From the NCBI RefSeq assembly GCF_039543205.1, contig NZ_BAABJH010000001.1:1364001-1428000 (forward strand): a DNA stretch of 64,000 bases, in the 5' to 3' direction. This stretch comes from Flaviramulus_B aquimarinus. Its GTDB lineage: Bacteria; Bacteroidota; Bacteroidia; Flavobacteriales; Flavobacteriaceae. Both the position numbers and the translations under genes were made by a program. A model generated the notes under the pieces. That model did no database searches and had not been told where the DNA came from. It saw only the letters and a list, made by a program, of their open reading frames with translations. How positions within the stretch are numbered: the stretch's first letter is position 1; every line of letters starts with the position of its first letter. Positions 35,691 to 45,625 of the stretch are shown piece after piece.

Positions 35691-38102
35691 TTACAAACTA
35701 TACTTTAAAGCCAGTATAAAGTTTCTTCCTGCTGCGGCAATACCAGAGGAATAGGTTTTATAGCGTTGGTCTGTTATATTTTCTATACTTGTTGTAATTG
35801 TTGTAGATTTATTTATTTGATATTGTGCTCTAAAATTAAGTGTATACCACGATGGACTGTAAGGGTTTCCATTTTCATCTAAAGCATAGATATAATCTTT
35901 TTCTATTTCTGATGGCGCTAATTGATTAAAAGATAAGCTACCATTATAATTGGCAAATGCATCAAGCTTAACATTTTTAGACATCCAAACCAAATGTGTA
36001 TTTCCAAAACTTGGAGCTACATGACGAATAGGAACTTCAATATCACCAGCAGTTTCTGTCCCTCCAATAATATTGTACTGCGAATTCAGGTGAAGTTGAT
36101 TTGTAATAACCATTTTTAAACCGACTTCAAAACCATAAATCCAAGCTTTCGAAGCATTTTGTATGGCTTGTACTGTGCTTAATTCGCCATCATACATAAT
36201 TTCTGTTTCGCCATTTAGGTTATAATCTCTTCGTACTAAAGCATTATCCAAATAGGTATAATATGTGCTCATATCCAGTATAAAACTATTATCAAAATTT
36301 AGCGTTAAACTCAATTCTCCTCCATAAGCATACTCAGGTCTTAAGGTTTCATTTGGCACGACCACAGAACCTGGTTCCGAATCAAATACTTTACCAATAT
36401 CATCAATGTTAGGCGCTCTAAAGGCAGACGAGGCATTTAATTTCCACTGTATGGTTTTACTTGGCGACCACCTTATACCTGCGGTTCCTGTAAGCGCTCC
36501 TGCTTCATTTTTTGATGATTTAAAAGGTAAGTTTAAAAACGCATTATTTTCTTCAAAATTAGCCTTAGAAACTACATGATTAAAACGCAAGCCTGATTGA
36601 AATACAAATTTAGGATTGGGTTTATATTTTATACTGGAATAGACCGCCGCAGATTGCCACGTAGCTCCATTAGGGTATCGAGAAACCGATGGATTTGTAA
36701 TGCCATTGGAAATATCTTCTTCTTCACCTTGAGACATAACCTTATTATAAACATACTCAATACCATAAAAAAATTGCGTTTTAGTGCTAAATGTTTTCTC
36801 TAAATCTAAATTAAACGAATAAGCATCAACGGCTTCCTCTCTAATGTTACGAATTGAAGATTGAAAATCTCGATGTATTCTACTTTCCTGAAAGTTTTGA
36901 TAGGCCATAGTGGCTTTTATTTTATCATATAAATTAGAGCGACTACTCAATTTGGTAACCTGAAGATTGGACATAAACCATTGTTGCGGACCATAATTCC
37001 ATTCTGCAGAACGTAAAACATCATTGTTATAACGAATAAGACGGTCATATCTTGGAACATCTGATGTTGTTGTATAATACAATCCTAAATCAAAGCTTAA
37101 GTCTTCATCGGGTTTATAATGCGCTTTTTGCATGACGTTAAATTGATTATAAGCAGAAAATCTTTGAACTAAAGGGTCGCTATTTTGTATAACCACATCG
37201 CCATTATTTGTTCCTAAGGCAAATTCTGGTCTTAAATATTCTGCAGGACCATGATTACCCATTTTTAAATCGCCAAAACTTGTATAACTGGCATTGGTGA
37301 CAAAAGCCCATTTTTTATAACCTAAATTAAAATCAAAATGTCCTGTTTTTTCATCGCTTGCAGAAGCATACCTTAACAATGCATTAGAATTGAATAGTAA
37401 TGAATCAGAATTAGATAGTTTTGGTTTTTGGGTATAAAAACTCATAACGCCCCCAATAGCATCACTTCCATATATAACAGAGCCTGAACCCAAAGTAACT
37501 TCAGTATTTTGGATAGAAAACGGATCGACTGCAATAACATTTTGCAGATTTCCGCCTCTAAAAATAGCGTTATTCATTCTTACTCCGTCTACTGTTATTA
37601 ATAACCTGTTTGTGGAAAATCCTCTAATCATAGGGCTTCCACCACCCAACTGGCTTTTCTGCACATAAACCTGACCTGTGTTTTCTAGCAAATCTGCACT
37701 AGTTTGTGGGTTTATAAATTGAATGCTTTTTGCATTCATACTTATTATTTTTTGGGGAATATCTTTTTTGCTTTGCTCAAACTTGGAAGCGGAAATGACA
37801 ATCTCTTCTAAACCTTGGGTATTTGAAACTAAATACACTTTATTAGAACCGTCTAACTGGAGTTTGGTCAGTTTTTTTAAAACATGCGATAAATGCTTGA
37901 AATAAATGATTTCTGTATCTGAAAATACATCTAATTCAACTTCACCCCTAAAATTGGTAATCACACTTTTAGATTTATCTATATTGTATATAGCCACTCC
38001 AAAAATAGGCTCTTTAGTTATTTTGTTTAGAACTTTAATATTTTGAGCCTGAGCGGATATAGAAGCAAGTAATACGAAGAAAACAATATATAAAAACTTC
38101 AT
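35691..38102 (-). CDS. TonB-dependent receptor
   Basis: An 803-residue outer-membrane receptor: signal peptide (SAQAQ), a short CarboxypepD_reg-like domain (IKVLNKITKEPIFGVAIYN), a TonB-box region (LEEIVISASKFEQ), plug domain with GQVYVQKSQLGGGSPMIRGFSTNRLLITVDGVRMNNAIFRGGN, and a barrel ending in the classical ILALKYSL strand. The plug resembles haem/haemoglobin and cobalamin-type receptors, but the substrate cannot be called from sequence. It begins 3 bp after the recO stop, and so lies in the porZ-recO-receptor operon. Confidence 0.9.
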   Translation of the reverse strand: MKFLYIVFFVLLASISAQAQNIKVLNKITKEPIFGVAIYNIDKSKSVITNFRGEVELDVFSDTEIIYFKHLSHVLKKLTKLQLDGSNKVYLVSNTQGLEEIVISASKFEQSKKDIPQKIISMNAKSIQFINPQTSADLLENTGQVYVQKSQLGGGSPMIRGFSTNRLLITVDGVRMNNAIFRGGNLQNVIAVDPFSIQNTEVTLGSGSVIYGSDAIGGVMSFYTQKPKLSNSDSLLFNSNALLRYASASDEKTGHFDFNLGYKKWAFVTNASYTSFGDLKMGNHGPAEYLRPEFALGTNNGDVVIQNSDPLVQRFSAYNQFNVMQKAHYKPDEDLSFDLGLYYTTTSDVPRYDRLIRYNNDVLRSAEWNYGPQQWFMSNLQVTKLSSRSNLYDKIKATMAYQNFQESRIHRDFQSSIRNIREEAVDAYSFNLDLEKTFSTKTQFFYGIEYVYNKVMSQGEEEDISNGITNPSVSRYPNGATWQSAAVYSSIKYKPNPKFVFQSGLRFNHVVSKANFEENNAFLNLPFKSSKNEAGALTGTAGIRWSPSKTIQWKLNASSAFRAPNIDDIGKVFDSEPGSVVVPNETLRPEYAYGGELSLTLNFDNSFILDMSTYYTYLDNALVRRDYNLNGETEIMYDGELSTVQAIQNASKAWIYGFEVGLKMVITNQLHLNSQYNIIGGTETAGDIEVPIRHVAPSFGNTHLVWMSKNVKLDAFANYNGSLSFNQLAPSEIEKDYIYALDENGNPYSPSWYTLNFRAQYQINKSTTITTSIENITDQRYKTYSSGIAAAGRNFILALKYSL

Positions 38103-38105
38103 GTT

Positions 38106-38825
38106 TTAGCTAAAAACTTGATTAAATACCTGTAGTGATTTTGGGGTTTTAAAACTTCCCAAATGTAGTTCAAAATAAAGCAAAATCATACTTAAAAAGG
38201 ACTGTCTTTGCTTTGCGTTAATTTTTATATTAGGTAATTCATCAAATGTTGTGCCTAATAACAGTTTTAGAAGCACTAAATTTTCTCCTGATATATTATA
38301 TTTATTGTTAGACTTCAATTCAAACTTACCTTCGCTTAAATCAAAAAAAGGATATTCTACATTTGTAGTATCTGGATAAAACCCTAAGTATTTAGTCAAC
38401 TTTAATAAAAACAATAAATGAAAGTTAGAGTATTCCAATTGGGAGTCTAGCCATAAAAGGGTGTTTTCTAAATAACTAAAAAGGGTCTCGTTTTGTTCTT
38501 CTTCTTGTAAGGTATTTGCCAGTACCTCAGATAAAAACATAACTATTGAGCTCTTTAAAACATGTGTGTGTAAGCTTGTATAAATACAATTAAGTTTTGT
38601 TTCTTTAATGGTTTGTAAAGACCTGCTATTCTTATAAAGAAATACGATTTGCAATTGAGATAATAATTGAAAGTAGGCTACCTTAGCACTTCCCTTTTTG
38701 TTTTTTAAAACACCTCTTAACAGAAAGCTTACAACACCTAATTGCTGCGTGTAACATTTGACTATTAAGTCATTATCTCTATATTTTAATTTAGATAGAA
38801 CAATAGCCTTTGTAGTAATAAGCAT
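38106..38825 (-). CDS. recO: DNA repair protein RecO
   Basis: Recombination mediator that loads RecA with RecF and RecR. It is 239 residues: N-terminal OB-fold (TKAIVLSKLKYRDNDLIVKCYTQQLGVVSFLLRG) and a helical C-terminal domain with LLFLLKLTKYLGFYPD. The zinc-finger cysteines of some RecO proteins are absent, as usual in Bacteroidota. Start codon overlaps the porZ stop by one base. Confidence 0.92.
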   Translation of the reverse strand: MLITTKAIVLSKLKYRDNDLIVKCYTQQLGVVSFLLRGVLKNKKGSAKVAYFQLLSQLQIVFLYKNSRSLQTIKETKLNCIYTSLHTHVLKSSIVMFLSEVLANTLQEEEQNETLFSYLENTLLWLDSQLEYSNFHLLFLLKLTKYLGFYPDTTNVEYPFFDLSEGKFELKSNNKYNISGENLVLLKLLLGTTFDELPNIKINAKQRQSFLSMILLYFELHLGSFKTPKSLQVFNQVFS

Positions 38826-41173
38826 TATCTAACAACCATTAATTTTAAAACTTTAGTTTCAAGCGTATCTAAATCCGCAAGCATAACAAGATAAACCCCA
38901 GATGCAACCACATTATTTGCAAGGTTTTTACCGTTCCAATAAGCTGTTCCGCCATCTATTTCTAGATTAAAACCACTGTATCTTTCATTTGTTCTTGATT
39001 GTGCTTCGGCAACTAAATTGCCTTCAATATCAGTAATTTTGATATTTACATTTTCTGAAATGTCTTTAATTTTAACTTTTTCGTCTACAATATTGAAGTT
39101 TGGTCTAACTGGATTGGGGTAAGCAAATGCGCTTTCTAAATCTTCAAACGGACTTGAACCACCTGATTGGAAAGACACTAAGCCTTTTTTTGTTGCTATA
39201 TATACAATTCCATTTATTTCATCTAAAGAAATATCGTTTATGGTATTTGATGGTAATGGCGAATTATCTTTTGTAAAATGGAATATTGTATTTTGACCAT
39301 TTGATGAAAAATAGAACAGTCCTGAATCTGTAGTTCCAATCCATTTATTGTTTGAGCCATCGACCTTTATATCTGCAATGGATTGTTGAAATAGAAGTTC
39401 TTTAGCAATACCATCTTCTTCTATTATAATTTCTTCAACACGAACATTTTCATCTGTAAAAAAGTTAGAGGTATTAAATAGGACTCTTAAACCTAGATCG
39501 GTTCCAATCCATAACTGATTTCTTTTATCTAAAGCTAATGCTGTAACATTAATCGAGGGAAAGTTTTCTTCTTCGGTTTTAATACTTTTTAGTATTGGGT
39601 TTCCATTATTTTCATTGAATCCTATTACACCAAAATTAAAACTACCTGTCCATTTAATATCATTGTCATCAATGACTAGATCACTATAGCCTAAGTTTTC
39701 ATTAATAGGGTCTGGAATTAAATTGGTAAAGTCATAGCTGTTCCACTGACCTGTACTGGGCTGATACGATTTTAATGGCTTTAATGCCAAGCATGTTGTA
39801 GTCCATAACAATCCTTCACGATCAAAAGTTGAACCTGATAATCGTATACTTATAAAATCAGGTTTTCCTGATAAGATTAATGATTCTAAACCACTATTTG
39901 TTTGATCATACCTTATTATTGGCTCATTATCAATGATTTCAAGCAAGCCATCTTCAAACGAGTTAATGAACACTTGCTCTGTGTTTAAAGGGTTTACAGA
40001 TATACTATTTAAATTTTTAGAACCGAGTAAGCTATCATAAGGTATGTTTTTCCATGTTTCATCTTGTAAATGACTAACACCATGTTTTCTAAATGGAGTA
40101 GGAACATATCTTGATGTATAGTCCCCAAAAGTAACCCACAATCCATTCCTTTCAGTTTGAACTGAAAACGGTGTATTTAATAATGGACCGTCTGGATGAA
40201 TTTCTTCAAAAGTCACCAAATCATTAAAAGCGGTTTTCAAAACTCCAAAATCTTTAGTACCGATATAAATGTTCTCTAAATCTATAGTAGCTGTGGTATA
40301 TTCAGTATCAAAAGAAGCCTCGATGGCTATTTGGCTTATAATATTAAAATTAGAATCATAAACAAAAACGTTGTTTTGTGTTGAAACCACTAAATTTCCA
40401 TTAATGGATTTCAAACTTAAGGGCAAATCAGGGTAATTAAACCTCTGGCTAATCCCATCATTTATAATTTGATAAATTGATCTATTTGTATTTATGCTAT
40501 ACAACTTGTCATCTTGTGTTTCTATTGAAACCCAACTACCAGAAGTAATTAATTGCCAATTTTGATAGTCTATTAAATTAGGATTTGAAACTCGAGCTTT
40601 TCTTATCCCATTTCCATTAAGACAAGTCGCATAAATATCATCTCCAAAAACGGAGGTTTGGCTTACCGGAATTTGACTTCCTCCATTTCCTATAAAATAA
40701 GTATCTCCAAACTCCAACCGTTCTAAATCAAATATAGAAATCCCAAAATTTGTTGAAATGTATACAACATTTTGATAGGCGTTAAAATGATTTATTCTTT
40801 TATCTGTAGAAGGAATTGTAGGCTTATCTATAATATCTACGATTGTTAGAATTTCAGTATCATTATCAAAGGCTATTTCTATAAGTCCATTGTCGTAGCC
40901 TATTATAAGCAATTCATAATATTCACTATAATATATTGTTGAAATGGTTTCGCCCGACAAGCCGTTAATCGAAGTAAGTTCTTCAATTTCATTTGTTTGA
41001 GTATCTAAACTAAAAACGGCATTATCTGCAGCGGCATAAATCTTATTGTTACCTTCCGTAATATCTTTAATCTCATTATATGAAAAATGCCCTTTCCAAA
41101 GCGCAGAAAAATCTTGACAAAATTGTAGCAGCGGGCACAGGCAAATTATAAATATGGCTACTCGTTTTAACAT
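38825..41173 (-). CDS. porZ: Type IX secretion attachment-complex protein PorZ
   Basis: Cell-surface component of the T9SS attachment complex that delivers A-LPS to the sortase. From the ATG at 41173 it has 782 residues (the TTG at 41194 would prepend seven residues before the signal peptide). It opens LCPLLQFCQDFSALWKGHFSYNEI, has two-component-regulator-propeller blades (KNQLWIGTDLGLRVLF, NNKWIGTTDSGLFYF), and ends with a T9SS-type C-terminal domain (AFAYPNPVRPNF ... VVASGVYLVMLADLDTLETKVLKLMVVR). The porZ-recO linkage recurs in Flavobacteriaceae and supports the call. Confidence 0.88.
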   Translation of the reverse strand: MLKRVAIFIICLCPLLQFCQDFSALWKGHFSYNEIKDITEGNNKIYAAADNAVFSLDTQTNEIEELTSINGLSGETISTIYYSEYYELLIIGYDNGLIEIAFDNDTEILTIVDIIDKPTIPSTDKRINHFNAYQNVVYISTNFGISIFDLERLEFGDTYFIGNGGSQIPVSQTSVFGDDIYATCLNGNGIRKARVSNPNLIDYQNWQLITSGSWVSIETQDDKLYSINTNRSIYQIINDGISQRFNYPDLPLSLKSINGNLVVSTQNNVFVYDSNFNIISQIAIEASFDTEYTTATIDLENIYIGTKDFGVLKTAFNDLVTFEEIHPDGPLLNTPFSVQTERNGLWVTFGDYTSRYVPTPFRKHGVSHLQDETWKNIPYDSLLGSKNLNSISVNPLNTEQVFINSFEDGLLEIIDNEPIIRYDQTNSGLESLILSGKPDFISIRLSGSTFDREGLLWTTTCLALKPLKSYQPSTGQWNSYDFTNLIPDPINENLGYSDLVIDDNDIKWTGSFNFGVIGFNENNGNPILKSIKTEEENFPSINVTALALDKRNQLWIGTDLGLRVLFNTSNFFTDENVRVEEIIIEEDGIAKELLFQQSIADIKVDGSNNKWIGTTDSGLFYFSSNGQNTIFHFTKDNSPLPSNTINDISLDEINGIVYIATKKGLVSFQSGGSSPFEDLESAFAYPNPVRPNFNIVDEKVKIKDISENVNIKITDIEGNLVAEAQSRTNERYSGFNLEIDGGTAYWNGKNLANNVVASGVYLVMLADLDTLETKVLKLMVVR

Positions 41174-41240
41174 AAGGGGTTTTTGAATATTCAAATATAT
41201 TTATAACTAACGAGTTTTACTTTAAAATAATATATTTTAA

Positions 41241-41274
41241 ATAAAAAAAGCTTCCCGTAAATGGGAAGCTTTTA
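41241..41274 (-). terminator. gdhA terminator
   Basis: AAAGCTTCCC (41247-41256) pairs with GGGAAGCTTT (41263-41272); read on the minus strand the stem is followed by a run of T. It lies 19-50 bp after the gdhA stop and before porZ. Confidence 0.88.
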
Positions 41275-41292
41275 TGCAATATGCTTGGCTTT

Positions 41293-42636
41293 TTAAACAA
41301 CACCTTGCGCTAACATAGCATCAGCTACTTTTACAAAGCCTGCAATATTAGCCCCTCTTACATAATCTATATAGCCATCATCATCTTTACCATATTCTAA
41401 GCATGATTTATGTATATCGGACATAATATCTTTTAATTTATTATCCACTTCTTCTCTTGACCATTTAAACCTTAATGAATTTTGAGTCATTTCTAAACCA
41501 GAAGTTGCAACACCACCCGCATTAGAAGCTTTACCTGGAGCAAATAAAATTTTAGCTTTATGGAAAGCTGCAATGGCCTCTTTAGTGGAAGGCATATTAG
41601 CGCCCTCACTAACACAAATACAACCATTACTTAAAAGTGTATTAGCATCATTTTCATTAAGTTCGTTTTGGGTAGCACATGGCAAAGCTACATCGCATGT
41701 AACTTCCCAAGGTGTTTTTCCTTTAACAAATTTTGCATTAGGGTAAACGTCTATATATTCACTAATTCTAGCACGTTTTACATTTTTAAGTTCCATGACA
41801 AATGCTAATTTTTCAACATCTATACCATCCGTATCATAAATATACCCTGATGAATCTGAAAGTGTTATAACTTTTCCGCCTAATTGTAATACTTTTTCAG
41901 CAGCAAACTGTGCTACATTTCCAGAACCAGAAACCACAACATTTTTTCCTTCAAAACTATCGCCTTTGGTTTCGAGCATTTTTTGTGCGAAATACACATT
42001 ACCATAACCTGTTGCTTCAGGTCTTATAGGTGATCCGCCCCATGATAGTCCTTTACCAGTTAAAACCCCTGTAAACTCATTTCTAAGTTTTTTATACATA
42101 CCGAATAAAAATCCTATTTCTCTTGATCCCACACCTATATCGCCAGCAGGAACATCTGTATTAGGACCAATATGTCTAAACAGTTCACTCATAAAAGCAT
42201 GACAAAAGCGCATAATCTCATTGTCACTTTTTCCTTTAGGGTCAAAGTCACTTCCTCCTTTACCACCACCCATAGGCAATGTAGTAAGGCTGTTTTTAAA
42301 GACCTGTTCGAAGGCTAAAAACTTTAAAACACTCATATTTACGGTTGGATGAAAACGTAAACCCCCTTTATAAGGTCCTATGGCAGAATTCATTTGAATT
42401 CGATACCCTCTGTTTACTTGAATCTCCCCATTATCATCAACCCAACAGACTCTAAAGGTAATAACGCGTTCTGGCTCTACCATTCTTAACAGAATATTCT
42501 TACCATAATAAATATCATGTTTAACAATGTAAGGAATTACAGTTTCTGCTACTTCTTCAACAGCCTGTAAAAACTCAGGTTCTTGGCCATTTCTTTCCTT
42601 AACAAGATCTAAAAATGCTTCAATGTTACTTTTCAT
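41293..42636 (-). CDS. gdhA: NADP-specific glutamate dehydrogenase
   Basis: Interconverts 2-oxoglutarate plus ammonium and glutamate. It is 447 residues, matching the hexameric NADP enzyme. The catalytic segment LPMGGGKGGSDFDPKGKSDNEIMRFCHAFM holds the active-site lysine; the dinucleotide motif is VVSGSGNVAQFAAEKVLQLGGKV; and ANAGGVATSGLEM is near the C-terminus. It has its own promoter and terminator. Confidence 0.97.
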   Translation of the reverse strand: MKSNIEAFLDLVKERNGQEPEFLQAVEEVAETVIPYIVKHDIYYGKNILLRMVEPERVITFRVCWVDDNGEIQVNRGYRIQMNSAIGPYKGGLRFHPTVNMSVLKFLAFEQVFKNSLTTLPMGGGKGGSDFDPKGKSDNEIMRFCHAFMSELFRHIGPNTDVPAGDIGVGSREIGFLFGMYKKLRNEFTGVLTGKGLSWGGSPIRPEATGYGNVYFAQKMLETKGDSFEGKNVVVSGSGNVAQFAAEKVLQLGGKVITLSDSSGYIYDTDGIDVEKLAFVMELKNVKRARISEYIDVYPNAKFVKGKTPWEVTCDVALPCATQNELNENDANTLLSNGCICVSEGANMPSTKEAIAAFHKAKILFAPGKASNAGGVATSGLEMTQNSLRFKWSREEVDNKLKDIMSDIHKSCLEYGKDDDGYIDYVRGANIAGFVKVADAMLAQGVV

Positions 42637-42683
42637 ATATACAATTATTGTATTGTTGTTATTAAATATGTAATTTATTGGTA

Positions 42684-42691
42684 CAAATATA
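42684..42691 (-). promoter_or_regulatory. -7 element of gdhA
   Basis: Read on the minus strand, TATATTTG at 42691-42684 matches TAnnTTTG, 47 bp before the gdhA ATG. Confidence 0.55.
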
Positions 42692-42772
42692 CGTTATCTT
42701 CAAAAATATATCTGTTTTTTTTTGAAATTCGCAATAAATATTTTAGGTAGATTTTGGGAAATCTATTAATAT

Positions 42773-42802
42773 TTGTTTGTTTATTGAGTTTTTATATATT
42801 TG
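42773..42802 (+). promoter_or_regulatory. Promoter of the 42838 outer-membrane protein gene
   Basis: TTG at 42773-42775, 19-bp spacer, TATATTTG at 42795-42802; start codon 35 bp on. It is divergent from the gdhA promoter about 80 bp away. Confidence 0.65.
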
Positions 42803-42837
42803 TTTACTATAATGCCCTCGAAAAATGAAACCTTTTT

Positions 42838-43641
42838 ATGCTTAACTTGAAACATTTAGCTTCTGCTTTTTGCTTGTTTGCTATTATCCAAACTGCAAGT
42901 GCTCAACTAGGCTTCTCTCATGAAATAGGCATAATAGCTGGTCCTGTACAGTTTAGGTCAGATTATGGTGTTCGAGAAGATTCAAAAACAAACTTTGGGA
43001 ATTCTGGCTTTGGAATAGGAATTGTTCACTATTTAAACTTTTCTTACCGAGCAGATTGTAATTGCTATACTACAGACACTTATTTTAATGATCATTTTAA
43101 ATTAAGAAATGAAATATCTTATAATAAGACCAATCTTGAACATTTAGGAAAATGGGTTGACCCGAGTAGAAATACTATAGAAGCCAACCAATTAAGAGGC
43201 CATAAAGGTGTGGCTGAAAATTTGGATATTGGTACACAACTTGAATTTTTTCCGCTTAGTATTCGCTCATTTCAATCATTTAGCTATAGGTTTGCACCTT
43301 TTGCTAGCTTAGGTGTTCATTACACATCTTTTACCCCAGAAGTTAGTACTACATTTGAAAACCCCGACCCCACTGCTATTGGAGATATTACTGACCCCAG
43401 TAATTTTTATTCAGGATGGGAACCTGGATCTGTTGACATTTCGCCAGGTAGTACTTGGTCTGTTGTTTCTAGTGTTGGTGTACGTTACAAACTTGATAAG
43501 CTTTCTGATTTAATGTTAGATTTTAGATTTCAATACTATTTTAGCGACTGGGTTGACGGTCTTAACCATCAATTAGAATCCAATAAAAATAATGATTGGT
43601 TAGTTTGGCTAAACGTGGGCTATATCTACTATTTAGATTAA
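42838..43641 (+). CDS. Outer-membrane protein of the THC0290_0291-like family
   Basis: A 267-residue exported protein: signal peptide ending TASAQ, mature N-terminus LGFSHEIGIIAGPVQFRSDYGVR, and beta-barrel type strands ending WLVWLNVGYIYYLD. A CNC pair near residue 78 lies in a loop. The name is the one I recall for this flavobacterial family; function is not known. Divergent from gdhA. Confidence 0.7.
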   Translation: MLNLKHLASAFCLFAIIQTASAQLGFSHEIGIIAGPVQFRSDYGVREDSKTNFGNSGFGIGIVHYLNFSYRADCNCYTTDTYFNDHFKLRNEISYNKTNLEHLGKWVDPSRNTIEANQLRGHKGVAENLDIGTQLEFFPLSIRSFQSFSYRFAPFASLGVHYTSFTPEVSTTFENPDPTAIGDITDPSNFYSGWEPGSVDISPGSTWSVVSSVGVRYKLDKLSDLMLDFRFQYYFSDWVDGLNHQLESNKNNDWLVWLNVGYIYYLD

Positions 43642-43678
43642 AGAAGTTAATGCATATATTAATTTAAAAATCTAAACC

Positions 43679-44818
43679 TTATTTCAAGGCTTGCTTTAAA
43701 TCGGCTACCAAATCATCAATATCTTCTATCCCGACACTTAACCTTATTAACGAATCTACTACACCTGTTTTTTCGCGCTCTTCTTTTGGTATACTGGCAT
43801 GTGTCATACTTGCAGGATGGCCACAAAGCGATTCAACGCCACCCAAGGATTCTGCTAAAGTAAATACCTTTAGATTTTCTATAATTTTAATGGCCTCTTC
43901 ATAATTATTCCCTTTAGTGGTAAACGATATCATACCACCAAAATCTGTCATTTGATTTTTGGCTATGATATGATTTGGATGCGCTTCAAACCCAGGCCAA
44001 TATACATTTTCAATTTTAGGATGATTTGCTAAAAACTTAGCAATAGCCTTACCGTTTTCGCAATGACGTTGCATTCTAACATGCAACGTTTTTATCCCCC
44101 TTAATACCAAAAAACTGTCTTGTGGACCACAAATAGCACCACTTGCATTTTGAATGAAATACAATCTGTCTGCCAAACTTTTATCTTTCACTACTAAAGC
44201 TCCCATAACCACGTCGCTATGTCCGCCAAGGTATTTGGTTGCCGAGTGCATAACGATGTCTGCTCCTAAATCTAATGGTTTTTGCAAATAAGGTGTTGCA
44301 AATGTATTATCTACTGCCAATAGAATATTATGCTTTTTTGCAATTGCAGAAGCAGCCTTGATATCAATAATATTCATCATGGGATTTGTTGGTGTTTCTA
44401 CCCAAATAAGTTTTGTGTTATCATTTACATAAGCTTTAATGTTAGATACACTTTGCATACCTATAAAATGAAACTTAATACCAAACCTTTCAAATATTTT
44501 AGTAAACAATCTAAAAGAACCACCATATAAATCGTTGGTAGAAACAACTTCATCCCCAGGCTTTAAAAGCTTTATTATGGCATCAATAGCAGCAAGCCCT
44601 GAGCCAAAAGCAAGTCCATAATGACCATTTTCAATACTTGAAAAAGCATTTTCTAAAGCATTTCTGGTTGGGTTATGTGTTCTAGAATATTCATAGCCTT
44701 TGTGACCTCCGGGAGTTGTTTGAGCATAAGTAGAGGTTTGGTAAATTGGTGGCATTACTGCACCATAAGCTTTATCATATTCTTGACCTCCGTGAATAAC
44801 TTTAGTATTGAATTTCAT
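43679..44818 (-). CDS. metB: Cystathionine gamma-synthase-type PLP enzyme
   Basis: Gamma-replacement enzyme of methionine/cysteine metabolism, probably joining cysteine to an activated homoserine. It is 379 residues. TSTYAQTTPGGHKGYEYSRTHNPTRNALE, GLAFGSGLAAIDAI and the Schiff-base lysine in HSATKYLGGHSDVVMGA are present, with SLGGVESLCGHPASMTHASI near the C-terminus. It could instead act as a cystathionine gamma-lyase; sequence alone does not separate the two well. No SAM riboswitch is visible in the 70-bp leader. Confidence 0.88.
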   Translation of the reverse strand: MKFNTKVIHGGQEYDKAYGAVMPPIYQTSTYAQTTPGGHKGYEYSRTHNPTRNALENAFSSIENGHYGLAFGSGLAAIDAIIKLLKPGDEVVSTNDLYGGSFRLFTKIFERFGIKFHFIGMQSVSNIKAYVNDNTKLIWVETPTNPMMNIIDIKAASAIAKKHNILLAVDNTFATPYLQKPLDLGADIVMHSATKYLGGHSDVVMGALVVKDKSLADRLYFIQNASGAICGPQDSFLVLRGIKTLHVRMQRHCENGKAIAKFLANHPKIENVYWPGFEAHPNHIIAKNQMTDFGGMISFTTKGNNYEEAIKIIENLKVFTLAESLGGVESLCGHPASMTHASIPKEEREKTGVVDSLIRLSVGIEDIDDLVADLKQALK

Positions 44819-44905
44819 TTTTATTCGACTTTACTACAAATGTAGTTTTTAATTCGGTTTAGTAAAAGGTTATAATTACCTTTAATCTTGATTAACAACC
44901 TTATC

Positions 44906-45625
44906 ATGTTTTATAGAAAACACCTTATTGTTTTTTGCTCATTATTTATTTTTATAGCTTGTAATGAAGATTTAAAAATAGCATTCACAGAAATTAATGT
45001 TTCAACAGATCAGAATAGTATTGTTGAAATAAATATTCCTGAAGCGAATGGAAATGATATGATAGCGAATCATATAAATACTAAAATACAAAAAACAATT
45101 ATTTCTGCCTTAGATATTGGATATCAAGATGATGCCACTTCCAAATCTGTTGAAGAAAGCATTTCATCTTTTAATAACCAATACAATACCTTTAAGAATG
45201 ATTTCCCAGAAACTAAGCAAAAATGGGACGCGCAAATAGACGGTGAGGTTATATACGAATCATTTGAAATTATAAGCATTGCCATAACCGCTTATGTAAA
45301 TACTGGCGGTGCACATGGCAATTTAAATATCTCTTTTTTGAATTTTAATGCTGAAACTGGACATGTCATTCCCAATAGCAAATTATTTCACGACGTTAAA
45401 GCCTTTAAAAAAACAGCTAAACCTTATTTTGATAAAACTGTTGCTGATAAGGATATTACGCTCAATACAAATTCATTTGATTTACCTTCCAATATAGCTT
45501 ATACGGAAGATGGTATTGTTTTACTTTACAACACCAATGAAATCGCACCATATTCAACAGGTATTATCGAATTTATAGTGCCTTATGATAAAGCTAATCC
45601 TTATCTAGTTTTTAATAGCTTTTAA
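44906..45625 (+). CDS. DUF4163/DUF3298 (RsiV-like) lipoprotein
   Basis: The ATG at 44906 gives a 239-residue lipoprotein (MFYRKHLIVFCSLFIFIACNED, Cys at the lipobox IAC); the upstream TTG at 44888 is rejected because it lengthens the signal peptide. The C-terminal half with ISIAITAYVNTGGAHGNLNI and the final FIVPYDKANPYL match the DUF3298 fold, which in RsiV binds lysozyme. No sigma factor is next to it, so an anti-sigma role is not supported. Its last 21 bp overlap the convergent DinB-family gene. Confidence 0.75.
   Translation: MFYRKHLIVFCSLFIFIACNEDLKIAFTEINVSTDQNSIVEINIPEANGNDMIANHINTKIQKTIISALDIGYQDDATSKSVEESISSFNNQYNTFKNDFPETKQKWDAQIDGEVIYESFEIISIAITAYVNTGGAHGNLNISFLNFNAETGHVIPNSKLFHDVKAFKKTAKPYFDKTVADKDITLNTNSFDLPSNIAYTEDGIVLLYNTNEIAPYSTGIIEFIVPYDKANPYLVFNSF

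Noticed and set aside
44819..44905. SAM-type riboswitch before the cystathionine gamma-synthase gene
   Set aside because: The leader is about 70 bp, AT-rich, and lacks any SAM-aptamer stems or a terminator.
44906..45625. Anti-sigma factor RsiV
   Set aside because: The protein is a lipoprotein without a cytoplasmic sigma-binding domain and there is no ECF sigma gene beside it; only the DUF3298-like extracytoplasmic fold is shared.
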